A stretch of DNA of 64,000 bases from RYN-230 sp963844695. Lineage in GTDB: Bacteria > Actinomycetota > Actinomycetes > Streptosporangiales > Streptosporangiaceae. The notes beneath the pieces are model-generated. The model did not search any database, had not been told where the DNA came from, and worked only from the letters and a program-made list of their open reading frames with translations. How positions within the stretch are numbered: the stretch's first letter is position 1; each line of letters begins with the position of its first letter. The translations under genes were made by a program, and so were the position numbers. Below are positions 1-8,506 of the stretch, one piece after another. The DNA lies in the NCBI GenBank assembly GCA_963844695.1, contig CAWJPL010000019.1, positions 1 through 64,000 of the forward strand, in the 5' to 3' direction.

Positions 1-248
1 CAGCGGATCACGCTGCACTTCACGCCGCCCGGCTGCTCGTGGCTGAACATGGTGGAGATCTTCTTCGGGATCATCACCCGCCAGGCCATCCGCCGCGGCA
101 CCTTCACCTCCGTCAAGGACCTCACCACCGCCATCGGACTGGTTCATCGACGCCTATAACGACCGCTGCAGCCCATTCACCTGGACCAAGGACGCCGACG
201 AACTGCTCGCCAAAATCAGACCGTCAAACAACTAACGCCACGCGACAC
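1..248 (+). mobile_element. IS630-type element, 3' end of a first copy (cut by window start)
   Basis: The reading frame from base 1 gives the C-terminal part of an IS630 DDE transposase, including the catalytic-Glu region (WLNMVEIFF, the E of DDE) and the typical ITRQAIRRGTF stretch. It stops early at a frameshift near 138. The true C-terminus (FTWTKDADELL...IRP) continues in another frame to a TAA near 234. The right terminal repeat CACGCGACAC lies at 239-248 and is followed by the TA dinucleotide at 249-250. The protein closely matches the second copy at 251-1383. The left part lies outside the window. As read, it cannot make a functional transposase. Confidence 0.8.
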
Positions 249-260
249 TAGTGTCGCGTG
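239..260. repeat. Perfect 22-bp palindrome at IS630-IS630 junction
   Basis: The right terminal repeat of the first copy (CACGCGACAC, 239-248), one TA (249-250) and the left terminal repeat of the second copy (GTGTCGCGTG, 251-260) form an uninterrupted palindrome. IS630/Tc1 elements insert at TA and duplicate it. The two copies therefore share a single TA, as expected if one inserted into the target TA beside the other or if they arose by tandem duplication. Confidence 0.85.
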
Positions 261-1383
261 TTGGAAGTTGTTTTGCGGTGGTTTGAGCGGGACAATGGAG
301 CATGTCTGTAGCTCCTGCTCTGATCTTGCGTGAGGGTGACCGTGAGCGGCTGGCTGAGCTGGCCCGGCTGCCGAGTGTGCCGTCGGGGCTGGCCAAACGG
401 GCCCGGATGGTGCTGCTGGCCGCCGATGGGTTGCCGAACGCGGCGATCGCCCGGGCGGTGGGTGTGTCGCGGCCGACGGTGATCGGCTCGCGGGCCCGCT
501 ACCTGCAGGGCGGCGTCGCCGCGCTGGAAGATGAGCCGCGGTCCGGGCGGCCGCCGGAGATCAGCGAGGCTGACGTGGTCGTCGCAACGCTGGTGAATGA
601 CGGCCGGCCGCCGGAGCGGCTGGGGATCACGCACTGGTCGGCCCGGTTCCTGGCCGCGGAACTGGGGATCTCGTCGGCGTCCCGTAGCCCGGATCTGGCG
701 GAAGTGGAAGATCCAGCCGCACCGGCTCGAGACGTTCAAGTTCAGCACCGACCCGGGACTCGAGGCGAAGATCCGCGACGTCGTCGGCCTTTACCTGGCA
801 CCCCCGGACAACGCGGTGGTGGTCAGCGTGGACGAGAAGTCCCAGGTGCAGGCCCTGGACCGGACCGCGCCGATGCTGCCGCTGCGGCCCGGGCTGGCCG
901 CGCGGCGCACTCATGACTACGTCCGGCACGGCACCACCACGCTGTTCGCCGCCCTGGAGGTAGCGACCGGGAAGATCACCGCCGACGCCTGTTACCCGCG
1001 GCACCGCCACCAGGAGTTCCTCCGGTTCCTCAAGAAGGTCGCCGCCGCGCACCCCGCTGCGGACCTGCACGTCGTCCTCGACAACTACGGCACCCATAAG
1101 CACCCCGAGTAAGTGGCTCGCCAAGCCGGAGAACCAGCGGATCACGCTGCACTTCACCCCGACTGGCTGCTCGTGGCTGAACATGGTGGAGATCTTCTTC
1201 GGCATCATCACCCGCCAGGCCATCCGCCGCGGCACCTTCACCTCCGTCAAGGACCTCACCACCGCCATCGGCGCTCTTCATCGACGCCTACAACGACCGC
1301 TGCGAGACCATTCACCTGGACCAAAGACGCCGACGAACTGCTCACCAAAATCAGACCGTCAACTAACTAACGACACGCGACAC
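251..1383 (+). mobile_element. IS630-family insertion sequence, complete ends, decayed gene
   Basis: The element is bounded by inverted repeats, GTGTCGCGTGT at the left (from 251) and its complement at the right (ending at 1383). A TA flanks each side (249-250 and 1384-1385). Its length of 1133 bp is typical of IS630. It carries one transposase gene, broken by several frameshifts, so it would need a helper transposase to move. The element joins the IS-free region directly at 1386. Confidence 0.85.
302..1370 (+). pseudogene. IS630-type DDE transposase, multiply frameshifted
   Basis: The start is ATG at 302. The N-terminus is a winged/HTH region (RMVLLAADGLPNAAIARAVG). The frame shifts near 690, and the next frame carries the RNase H-fold core with the first catalytic Asp (VVVSVDEKSQ) and the second (VVLDNYGTHK). 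A further shift near 1110 joins WLAKPENQRITLHF and the catalytic Glu (WLNMVEIFF). Two more shifts near 1270 and 1307 are needed to reach IRPSTN and the TAA at 1370. All three DDE residues survive, but four frame changes make it a pseudogene. It matches the 3' fragment at 1-248. Confidence 0.85.
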
Positions 1384-1994
1384 TAGTGGGGGTATCCAGA
1401 AGAGAACGAGCTGTCAGTTCCCTCGCGGGCTGCCCGAGCGAAAGCGACGCAGATGCCAACACGGATGAGCCGGGCTGAGAGTTTCGGCCTGGCCGCCCTG
1501 GCGCTTCTGGGAACCGCTGGCGGTTCGGTGTTCGGGGCCCTGGCGAGCGAGGGTGGCGAGGGGCATCTCCGCAACATTATCCTGGGTGTCGTATGCGCAA
1601 TCGTTCTGACCAGCGTTACGGCTATCAACCGATTCATCGACATCCGGTTTCTCCGGCCGGAGGCATCGCACGGGAACGCGGTCGCGGCGCGCGAGCGCGC
1701 CGCGCTCAGCCAGGAGGGGGCTGAACGGCAAGCTGCCGAGGTCCAGGGCGACGCGGAGACCCGTGTCGTCATCGGGTTGCGGGCGCGACTGTCACCGGCG
1801 CTGTACTGCCTGGGGAAGATCGCCGCGGCGTCCTCCGGAACGGTGGAAGCTCCGCTGATCGGAAGCCTGACCCAAGCGATCGTGGCCGCTGCGGTGGAAC
1901 ACCGCGAGCATGACGAGTTCCGGAGAAGCATCTTCTTTGCGGTCAAGGGCGATGTCATGGAGTGCGCCTGCTACGCAGGCTATGAAGGAAAGAG

Positions 1995-3253
1995 CCTCCC
2001 CCCGTGTGGTGGACACCCGACCTGCCAGGCTGCGCCTGGCGGAGGGAGTCCCGATGGGACCAACGCCGGCAGTTCTCGCCGGAGTTCAAGGCTGACGCGG
2101 TCGCGCTGGTGCGATCGTCCGGCCGGCCGTCGCCGCGATCGCCCTGAGCTGGGATCGGCGAGTCGAACCTCAGTTACTGGCTGAAAAAGGACCAGGAGGG
2201 CCGGCGGTGCCGATCCGGGCCGGTCGAGGCCGAGTCCGCCGAAGCCAGGGAGAACGCGGCGCTCCGCCGCCGGGTAGCGGAACTGGAGGTGGAGCGCGAG
2301 ATCCTGAAACGAGCCACGGCCTTCTGGGTGAAGGAGTCGCGCGCGTGAGGATCTTCTCGTTCGTCGCTGCCCAGAAGGCCGACTTCCCCGTCCGCACCCT
2401 CTGCCGGGTCTGCAAGGTCTCGGCGTCGGGGTTCTACGCCTATGCGGCGCGGCTGGCGCCGGGCCGGGCCGGCCGCGGCGGCCCGGGCGGTACGCCGGGC
2501 ACATCGCGCGGGTGCACGGGCTCGCGGCGCCGGTACGGGTCACCGCGGGTGACCGCGCAGCTGGCCCGGGAGGGCATCGCCGTCAACCACAAGGCGGTGG
2601 AGCGGGAGATGGCCCGCCAGGGCCTGGCGGGCCGGTGCAGCCGCCGGAAGATCCGCACCACCCGCCGCGACCCGGGGCAGGTTCCGGCCGCTGATCTCGT
2701 GCACCGCGACTTCACCCGGCCGCGACTGACGAGCTGTGGATCGGCGACGCGACCTACATCTGGACCGACGAGGGCTGGTGTTACCTCGCGACCGTCGTGG
2801 ATGCCTGTTCGCGGCGGCTGCTCGGCTGGTCGATCACCGACCACCTGCGCACGGAGCTCTGTCTCGATGCGCTTCTCGCCGCGGTCGCGACCCGGCGGCC
2901 GGCGTAATCTCGCGGCGGGGATCGTCTTCCACACCGACCACGGGACCCAATACACCGCCGGGGAGTTCCGGCGGCATGCCGTTCGCTGCGGATCACCCAG
3001 TCGATGGGAACCGTCGGTGATTCCTACGACAACACGATGGCCGAGTCGTTCTTCTCCGGCTTCAAGCGCGAAGTCATCGACGGCGAGCACTTCGCCACCG
3101 CGCTGCGAACGCAGCAAGGTCTTCGGATGGCTCAACTGGTACAACGCGTCTCGGCTCCACAGCTCACTCGATTACCGCCCACCGATCGAATATGAAGAAC
3201 AGCTCACCAAGCAGTCGCTCGTAGCGTGACCCGTGTCACTGGACGGGGGGAAG
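1995..3253 (+). mobile_element. IS3-family insertion sequence, degenerate
   Basis: The ends show a short imperfect inverted repeat, CCTCCCCCCGT at 1995-2005 and its near complement ACGGGGGGAAG at 3243-3253. About 1.26 kb lies between them, the usual IS3 size. Inside are an orfA-like HTH protein and an orfB-like integrase core in overlapping frames, both frameshifted. No clear target-site duplication was found, in line with a deletion of flanking sequence. The element interrupts a GAF-like membrane protein gene. Confidence 0.75.
2054..3229 (+). pseudogene. IS3-type transposase orfA/orfB, frameshifted
   Basis: The orfA remnant (2054-2348) reads RRQFSPEFKADAVALVR, then after shifts SNLSYWLKKDQEG and the leucine-rich tail LRRRVAELEVEREILKRAT. 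The orfB remnant starts at the overlapping GTG at 2345 (GTGA overlap with the orfA stop). It contains the HTH_21 and rve integrase regions, with DELWIGDATYIWTDEGW (first Asp), FHTDHGTQYT (second Asp) and the NTMAESFFSGFKREVID region (catalytic Glu), ending LNWYNASRLHSSLDYRPP. At least five frame changes are needed, so neither protein is made intact. Confidence 0.8.
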
Positions 3254-3434
3254 ATCAGAAAGCAGCCTGACCTGGAAATCATGAAGACGCTCGCCAGCCT
3301 GCTCGGGGTAGGGCTGGCGCTGGGCACGCATACCAATACGCCAAGACTTCAAGTCCCGGCCCAGAGCAGCCGTGAACTACCTTAGGCGCGGGCAAGCACG
3401 GGTGCTTGGGTACGGGCTGCGCGTCGGGGGAACG

Positions 3435-3800
3435 ATGACGGCTATGACGCAACCTGCACCGGCCGCAACGGCCGCGTTTCCGGTCACCACCGCGCTCGCG
3501 CTGGAAGGGATGACCGTTGAGCGAGATCTTGGCGTGGCCTTCGGCCTGGTCGTGCGCAGCATGGGGGCGATCAAGTCGATCGGGGCCGGATTCAAGGCGC
3601 TGCGCCAGGGCGAGGTGACCCAGTACACGGAGCTGCTCGAGGACAGCCGCAGGCACGCGATCGACAGGATGATCGAGAACGCGCGGTTGCTGGGGGCGAA
3701 CGCTGTCGTTGCGATGCGGTTCGACTCGTCTGAGATGGGCCAGCAACTGACGGAAATCGTGGCCTACGGCACAGCGGTCGTCGTCCGTCCCGCTGGGTAG
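3435..3800 (+). CDS. YbjQ/UPF0145 heavy-metal-binding-like domain protein
   Basis: A 121-residue protein. The core (GMTVERDLGVAFGLVVRS through NARLLGANAVVAMRFDSSEM to YGTAVVV) has the conserved YbjQ/DUF74 layout, including the G-A-N-A-V-V/I strand. This small family forms pentameric rings of unknown role and is sometimes annotated as heavy-metal binding. The ATG at 3435 is chosen because a purine-rich GGGGGAA precedes it and it removes an unconserved leader. The next gene begins 2 bases after the stop, so the two are probably cotranscribed. Confidence 0.8.
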   Translation: MTAMTQPAPAATAAFPVTTALALEGMTVERDLGVAFGLVVRSMGAIKSIGAGFKALRQGEVTQYTELLEDSRRHAIDRMIENARLLGANAVVAMRFDSSEMGQQLTEIVAYGTAVVVRPAG

Positions 3801-3802
3801 TC

Positions 3803-4219
3803 GTGCCCCAGACGCCCCCGCCCACGCCCCCGCACGGCCCCCGGTCCCTGCTCAGCGAGGCGGACCGGGAACAGCTGCTGGGCCTGCTGCGGGAACACTA
3901 CGTCCAGGGGCAGCTGGACCTGGACGAGATGAGCCGGCGGGTGGGCGTCGTGCTGGCCGCGGCCTACTCCGACGAGGCCGCGGCGGCGGTGACCGACCTC
4001 CCGCTGCTGGGCGCGCCACGTTCTGGCGGACAGTCGCCTGCCCAGGCCGGCCGCAGCCGGCCTGGGCAGCGGAGACGTCACGCGCAGCAGGCGCAGCCAG
4101 GTGCCGGGTGGGTTCCTACGCCGGAGAGGTTCCGCGACCCGTCAACACGCGCCATCATGCGGGTCTGGATCGACCCCGCGGACCTGAGCCGCCACTACGT
4201 GCCCGAGGCCGCCGGCTGA
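3803..4219 (+). CDS. DUF1707 (SHOCT-like) domain protein
   Basis: A 138-residue protein that starts GTG directly after the YbjQ-like gene. Residues about 17-66 (SEADREQLLGLLREHYVQGQ, LDEMSRRV) match the actinobacterial DUF1707 helical-hairpin motif, in which a conserved Asp-Arg-Glu helix is followed by G-R/Q-L-x-x-x-E. The rest is Pro/Gly/Arg-rich with no membrane span. The C-terminus (RFRDPSTRAIMRVWIDPADLSRHYVPE) looks ordered and DNA- or partner-contacting, but I do not recognise it. DUF1707 is common as an N-terminal add-on and its role is unknown. Confidence 0.75.
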   Translation: MPQTPPPTPPHGPRSLLSEADREQLLGLLREHYVQGQLDLDEMSRRVGVVLAAAYSDEAAAAVTDLPLLGAPRSGGQSPAQAGRSRPGQRRRHAQQAQPGAGWVPTPERFRDPSTRAIMRVWIDPADLSRHYVPEAAG

Positions 4220-4231
4220 CTCAGAGGCATG

Positions 4232-4245
4232 TGCTGCATGCAGCA
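4232..4245. repeat. 14-bp perfect palindrome between convergent genes
   Basis: TGCTGCATGCAGCA lies in the 61-bp gap between the convergent stops at 4219 and 4281. It could act as a weak bidirectional terminator stem, but there is no T-tract, so the role is uncertain. Confidence 0.35.
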
Positions 4246-4280
4246 GGGACGAGTGGCTTGATATTAGCCAACCTGCGAAG

Positions 4281-4853
4281 CTAGACCTGCCGAAGGCTTC
4301 CCGCTCTCCGCTCATGATCGAGGATCGCGTACACGAGCTCGTCTGCCCACTGTCCCTTGACGATCTGGTTGTGCACGAAGCGCGCTTCCTGGCGCATCCC
4401 GATCCGCTCCATGAGCCGCGCAGATGGGTGATTGCGGGCGTCGCAGGAACCGATGATCCGGTGCCATCCAACGGCGTCAAACCCCAGCATGAGCATGGAT
4501 TCGGCTGCCTCGGTGGCGAGACCTCGCCCGTGGTAGTCAGGGTTGAAGACGAATCCGATCTCTCCCTGCCGGTTCTCCCAGCTGACCAGCTTCAGCCCGA
4601 CTTCGCCCACCGTCTTCCCGGCCTCACGCCACACCACGGCGAACGTGAGCCAGTCTCCCTCGGCGCTGAGGCTGGTCTCGTCGCACTGACGAACCAGAGC
4701 CTCCCGCACCTGCGCGTGGCCACGAGCATCCCAGTGCAGATACCGGGCTACATCCAGGCGGGACTGGTAGGCATACAGATCGTCGAAGTCGTCGGGCGTG
4801 AATGGGCGCAAAGTCAGCCGGGTTGTCTCAACGGGGTGTTCAGGGCGGAACAT
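4281..4853 (-). CDS. GNAT N-acetyltransferase, RimJ/RimL-like
   Basis: A 190-residue cytoplasmic GNAT enzyme. The N-terminal ETTRLTLRPFTPDDFDDLY is the classic RimJ/RimL-type opening. The acetyl-CoA loop is YHGRGLATEAAE (about residue 109), followed by the WHRIIGSCDARNHPSARLMERIGM motif seen in enzymes acetylating ribosomal or other protein N-termini and small amines. The substrate cannot be read from sequence. It is monocistronic and convergent with the DUF1707 gene. Confidence 0.9.
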   Translation of the reverse strand: MFRPEHPVETTRLTLRPFTPDDFDDLYAYQSRLDVARYLHWDARGHAQVREALVRQCDETSLSAEGDWLTFAVVWREAGKTVGEVGLKLVSWENRQGEIGFVFNPDYHGRGLATEAAESMLMLGFDAVGWHRIIGSCDARNHPSARLMERIGMRQEARFVHNQIVKGQWADELVYAILDHERRAGSLRQV

Positions 4854-5007
4854 TGGCCGATGGTAGCCGGGGAGCTAGCGAGAGGACGAACTCCACCACC
4901 CGATCTCCTCGCGTGGCCGCCGCCGCACGGCTGCTCGAGGAGACTGCCGCCTGAATCCGTGTCCTCGTCCGGGGACGCGGTGCACTGGCATAGCGGAAGC
5001 TGCCGTA

Positions 5008-5583
5008 ATGGAAGAGACATGCGGGGCGGCCATCGTGAAAATCCGGCCTGAGGCCCAGGAAAAGCTGCGCGAGGGGTTCGGCCGAAAGGCTGACCGGCAG
5101 CGCCGCCTCTACGCGGCGCAACTGGCCGAGGCTGAGCAGCTGGCGGCCGGATTCGGGTGCGGGGAAGTAGTCGGGATCTTCAGCACCAGGACGCCTGACC
5201 CCGACTCTCAGCGTCGGCGCAGAGCCAACCGGGCGGCGTGGTTCTACGCGTTCAGCGAGGGGTTCATGGTTCTCGACGGCCCCCGGTCCGGCTCCGTCCC
5301 GGTGCGCTGGAACCAGGTCATCTCGATCCGTGAGGTCTGGACGCGCAAGACCTTCGCTGACTGGGAGCCGTCGCGGCCGCTGCTGACCGCGTACGAACTG
5401 CATCCCGCCGACGGGCAGGCGCGCTTCATATCGCTGTCCTACCGCAACATGCTCGACCCGTACCCGGCCATCGGCCGGGAGATGCGTTCCCTGGCGCCGG
5501 CGGCACTGGCCGAGACGTGGCCGAAGCTCCCCCTCATCAAGGCTTATGCCGGCCGTCCGGATCCGGCCGGCGAAGAACGGTAG
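5008..5583 (+). CDS. Hypothetical protein, possible PH-like fold
   Basis: A 191-residue soluble protein that I do not recognise. The N-terminal third is a charged amphipathic helix (about residues 12-48). The middle (WFYAFSEGFMVLDGPRSG, then VRWNQVISIREVW) alternates short strands, with an aromatic YAF...G pattern reminiscent of bacterial PH-like/YqeB-type proteins that monitor cellular surfaces. No signal peptide or membrane span is present. An alternative GTG start at 5035 would drop nine residues. ATG 5008 follows a GGAAG. It stands alone between divergent and convergent neighbours. Confidence 0.6.
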   Translation: MEETCGAAIVKIRPEAQEKLREGFGRKADRQRRLYAAQLAEAEQLAAGFGCGEVVGIFSTRTPDPDSQRRRRANRAAWFYAFSEGFMVLDGPRSGSVPVRWNQVISIREVWTRKTFADWEPSRPLLTAYELHPADGQARFISLSYRNMLDPYPAIGREMRSLAPAALAETWPKLPLIKAYAGRPDPAGEER

Positions 5584-5652
5584 TGGCGCATACCGCTAAA
5601 AGGGCCCCTGACCGCAGCGGCCCGGACTCGCCCAGGTGGCCGGGGTTGACGG

Positions 5653-6639
5653 TCAGGCCGGGGGAGGCGTCGAACCCGCGGACGGCCCGGTCCCGGCGGC
5701 CCGCGCCAATCGCTGCCCCAGGGCCTCGACCGCACGCTGGAGCGGTGCGGAGCCGAGGACCCGGAAGGACGCCGGGACGGCGGCCAGTTGCCGGGCGTAC
5801 CAGTCGGGCTCGTCCGTCGTCGCCTTGAGGCGTGTCCGGCTCTCCTCGTCCGGTTCCAGGCGGCCGAGACTTCTCGGCACCCAGCGTGATGTTTCCTCGA
5901 GGGTGGCCTCGATCAGCACATCGACCGGGTGGGTCCACCCTTGGGACAGGTGTTCCTCGAGAGTGCGGAGGGCGTCGAGTCCAGGTGGCGGCGTGAACGT
6001 GTCCGGCAGGACCTCGATCGTGACGATCCGGTCCACGCGCAGCACCCGCCGGGCCTGCCTGGTGTGCGACCAGCCCAGCAGGTACCACCGGCTGTGCCGC
6101 AGGACGACCGCCCACGGGTCGACCTCCATCACCCGGTCCGGGGCCCGGCCCATCCGGTAGGCCAGGCGCAGCCGCCGCGCCGCCGAGCAGGCCCCGATCA
6201 GCTGGGTGGTCAGCTCCGGGCTGGCCCAGATCTCGTGCGCGGGCCGGGAAACCGAGACCTCGCGGACCGCGTGGACCGGGCCGGCCACCTGCTCCGGCAA
6301 GAGCCTGACAATCTTGGCCAGCGCGCTGCCTACGGGGTCGCCAGGGTCGGCTGCATTCCGGTGGCCTTCCAGCACGGCCATGACCAGGCCCATGGCCTCA
6401 GCGGCGGTGAACATCAACGGCGCGAGCCGCAAGCCCCGCCCCACCAGGTAGCCGCCGTGGGGACCGCTGACCGACTCGATCGGCAGATCCGCCTCCCGCA
6501 AGATCGCGACGTAGCGGCGGGCCGCCCGTTCCGTGACCCCCAGCCTGTCGCCTAGCCTCTGGGCCGTGACGCCGGGGCTGTTCTGGATGACCTCAAGGGC
6601 CAGCAACGCCCTCGCGGTCGGGCTCACCTCGTGCGCCAT
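5653..6639 (-). CDS. WYL-domain transcriptional regulator (YafY/DeoR-like)
   Basis: A 328-residue regulator. Residues about 5-60 form an HTH_11 winged helix (ALLALEVIQNSPGVTAQRLG, VTERAARRYVAILRE). A WYL sensor domain follows (about residues 150-225; YRMGRAPDRVMEVDPWAVV, then RWYLLGW), and then a WCX-type C-terminal extension. WYL proteins bind nucleotides or ssDNA-type ligands and often respond to DNA damage. It is divergent from the DinB-GNAT pair with only 53 bp between starts, so it probably controls both directions. Confidence 0.9.
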   Translation of the reverse strand: MAHEVSPTARALLALEVIQNSPGVTAQRLGDRLGVTERAARRYVAILREADLPIESVSGPHGGYLVGRGLRLAPLMFTAAEAMGLVMAVLEGHRNAADPGDPVGSALAKIVRLLPEQVAGPVHAVREVSVSRPAHEIWASPELTTQLIGACSAARRLRLAYRMGRAPDRVMEVDPWAVVLRHSRWYLLGWSHTRQARRVLRVDRIVTIEVLPDTFTPPPGLDALRTLEEHLSQGWTHPVDVLIEATLEETSRWVPRSLGRLEPDEESRTRLKATTDEPDWYARQLAAVPASFRVLGSAPLQRAVEALGQRLARAAGTGPSAGSTPPPA

Positions 6640-6692
6640 ATTGTCCCCAACCCGGAAGTAGATCGTCCGGAACTGACGCTAGCGTGTCTGCC

Positions 6693-7241
6693 ATGGACAA
6701 AGACAGTGACGCGATCCTGCGCGAGCCGCCGGTGGCCGGTGACGAGCTGGACACGCTCCTGGGTGCCCTGGAGCGCGAGCGCAGATATGTGGCCTGGAAG
6801 TGCGGGGACCTGACGTCAGCCGGACTGCGGGCCACCCTCGGACCATCCACCATGACCCTGGGCGGCCTGCTCAAGCATCTCGCCCTGGTCGAGGACGACA
6901 TGTTCTCGGTCAAGCTGCACGGACGGCCTCCCCATCCGCCCTGGGACACCGTCGACTGGGACGCCGACCCGGACTGGGAGTGGCGCACCGCGGCCGAAGA
7001 CCGCCCGGAGCAGCTCATGGCGCAGTGGCAGGCGGCCGTGGACCGATCCCGCACCCTGGTCGCCGAGGCCATCGCCGACGGCGGCCTGGACCGGCTCGCC
7101 TCCTACACCTCTCGAGGCGGCCAGACCCCCAGCCTGCGGCGCCTCCTCATGGACATGATTGAGGAGTACGCCCGGCACGTGGGTCACGCCGACCTGATCC
7201 GGGAGTCGGTCGATGGCCTGGTCGGGGAGGACCCCGAATGA
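6693..7241 (+). CDS. DinB-like (DUF664) putative thiol-dependent transferase
   Basis: A 182-residue four-helix-bundle protein of the DinB/DUF664 family. It shows the MTLGGLLKHLALVEDDMF helix with a His and MIEEYARHVGHADLIRE with the His-x3-His metal pair. Family members bind a divalent metal and some use mycothiol or bacillithiol as cosubstrate in detoxification. ATG 6693 is preferred; a GTG at 6684 would add three residues. The stop overlaps the start of the following GNAT gene (ATGA), which shows translational coupling. The WYL regulator lies divergently upstream. Confidence 0.85.
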   Translation: MDKDSDAILREPPVAGDELDTLLGALERERRYVAWKCGDLTSAGLRATLGPSTMTLGGLLKHLALVEDDMFSVKLHGRPPHPPWDTVDWDADPDWEWRTAAEDRPEQLMAQWQAAVDRSRTLVAEAIADGGLDRLASYTSRGGQTPSLRRLLMDMIEEYARHVGHADLIRESVDGLVGEDPE

Positions 7242-7879
7242 CTGCGCCCGGCAGCGTCACCCGGGATCCAATTACGCCCGCGCAGCTGAGCATCATCCCC
7301 GCGAACCAGGCCTCCTGGGCTGACCTGCAGGCGGTCTTCGGCACCGCCGACTATCCCGGCATGTGCTACTGCCAGCACTACAAGACGCGGGACTGCCACT
7401 GGAGTTCGCTGAGCGGCGAGGAACGGCACCGCCGCCTCCGCGAGCAGACCCGGTGCGATAACCCGCGCGCCCGGACCACCTCGGGACTCGTGGCCTACCT
7501 CGGCCAGGAGCCGGTCGGCTGGGTGGCGGTCGAGCCACGCACGGCCTATCCCCGCCTGCCGAAGGTCCGGACCGTCTGGAGCGGCCGCCAGGAGGACAAG
7601 ACGGACGACGGCGTGTGGGCCGTCACCTGCTTCGTGACCCGCAAGGGGTACCGCAAGCGCGGAATCACCTACGCGCTGGCCGCCGCCACGGTCGGCTTCG
7701 CCCGGGACCAGGGCGCGCGGGCGCTGGAGGCGTATCCAATGATCACTTCGCCCGGGAAGGAGATCACCTGGGGTGAGCTGCACGTCGGAAGCCGCCAGGT
7801 CTTCGCCGACGCCGGCTTCACCGAGGTGAGCCACCCCAGCCCGCGGCGGGTCGTGATGCGGATGGACTTCGCGGACTGA
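7238..7879 (+). CDS. GNAT N-acetyltransferase
   Basis: A 213-residue acetyltransferase. The acetyl-CoA signature is in FVTRKGYRKRGITYAL, followed by an AAATVGFARDQGARALEAYPM helix-strand. Cys and His residues early in the protein (MCYCQHYKTRDCHW) are conserved in a GNAT subgroup that I cannot tie to a substrate. Its ATG overlaps the DinB stop by 4 bp, so both proteins are made from one mRNA and may serve one detoxification step under the WYL regulator. Confidence 0.85.
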   Translation: MTAPGSVTRDPITPAQLSIIPANQASWADLQAVFGTADYPGMCYCQHYKTRDCHWSSLSGEERHRRLREQTRCDNPRARTTSGLVAYLGQEPVGWVAVEPRTAYPRLPKVRTVWSGRQEDKTDDGVWAVTCFVTRKGYRKRGITYALAAATVGFARDQGARALEAYPMITSPGKEITWGELHVGSRQVFADAGFTEVSHPSPRRVVMRMDFAD

Positions 7880-7901
7880 GCAGATCGACGAGAGGGCTGG
7901 T

Positions 7902-8351
7902 TCAGGCCGCGGATTCGGGGAGTGCGGTGTTGCGGAACAGGTAGACCCCGACCGTAATGCCGCTGACAGCGGTGGCTTCCCCGCTCACGAAGGCGCGGTT
8001 GGTACTCGTCTCCCCGGTGACCATGAAGTAGTAGCCCGCGTGCTCCAGACGCCAGCCGAGCTTCTCTATCTCGCCCAGTGTGGCGGCCGAACTCGCCGTG
8101 GTGCGGCGCCCCTCAGCACTGCCGAACCCCGCGCTCCCGGCGTGACGGCCCACCTCGAGCTGGGTCTCGAAGAACGGCTGGCCCGCCTGCTTCGCGGCGG
8201 TGGCCGCGCCGACTGGAGTGGCCAGGAAGGCGTCGCGCTGGCGCTGTTCCTCCGCCGCCTGGGCCTGCTCGGCCGCGGCCGCCTGCTCGCGGGCCTGCTC
8301 GGCCTCACGCTCGAGGCGCGCGGCTTCCCGCTCTTTGGCGTTCTTGAACAC
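7902..8351 (-). CDS. Hypothetical protein with N-terminal Ala/Glu coiled coil
   Basis: A 149-residue protein when started at GTG 8351 (FKNAKEREA...), which has GGGGATCA just upstream. An in-frame extension to 8492 is open but not protein-like. Residues about 4-45 form a highly charged Ala/Glu/Arg/Gln coiled coil. The C-terminal part (FETQLEVGRHAG, LGEIEKLGWRLEHAGYYFM, YLFRN) looks like a small alpha/beta domain found in other actinobacterial hypothetical proteins. No membrane span is present, and the function is unknown. It is divergent from the NYN gene. Confidence 0.55.
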   Translation of the reverse strand: MFKNAKEREAARLEREAEQAREQAAAAEQAQAAEEQRQRDAFLATPVGAATAAKQAGQPFFETQLEVGRHAGSAGFGSAEGRRTTASSAATLGEIEKLGWRLEHAGYYFMVTGETSTNRAFVSGEATAVSGITVGVYLFRNTALPESAA

Positions 8352-8506
8352 GTGATCCCCACTCGGGGTCGGCACGACAGGGCTTATTGAGGAGAGGGCC
8401 CCGATATCGGGCATCACAGTACCCAGAATCCACGACCCGGACCAGGCCTCTTTACCGGCTCCAGACCGGCAGACTGAACTCACGCGTCCCAACGAGAAGA
8501 GCAGCC

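Larger units (their letters stand above)
1453..3385 (+). pseudogene. Two-helix membrane protein with GAF-like domain, split by IS3 element
   Basis: The 5' part (1453 to about 1994) begins ATG and encodes two hydrophobic segments (about residues 10-30 and 40-58), then a cytoplasmic part with a helix (LIGSLTQAIVAAAVEH) and the first strands of a GAF-like sensor fold (FFAVKGDVMECACYAGYEGK). The IS3 element begins there. After the element, a frame from 3254 to the TAG at 3385 reads QPDLEIMKTLASLLGVGLAL, which looks like the closing helix of a GAF domain. Roughly 70 residues expected in between are absent, so insertion came with a deletion or was followed by one. The GAF assignment is inference from pattern. 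The function of the intact gene is unknown. Confidence 0.55.

Noticed and set aside
302..1370. Programmed frameshifting in the IS630 transposase.
   Set aside because: Four separate shifts are needed with no slippery sequence and stem, so decay is the simpler reading.
2161..2180. tRNA T-loop-like string near 2163 (GAGTCGAACCTCAG).
   Set aside because: It lies inside the IS3 transposase reading frame and no cloverleaf can be drawn around it.
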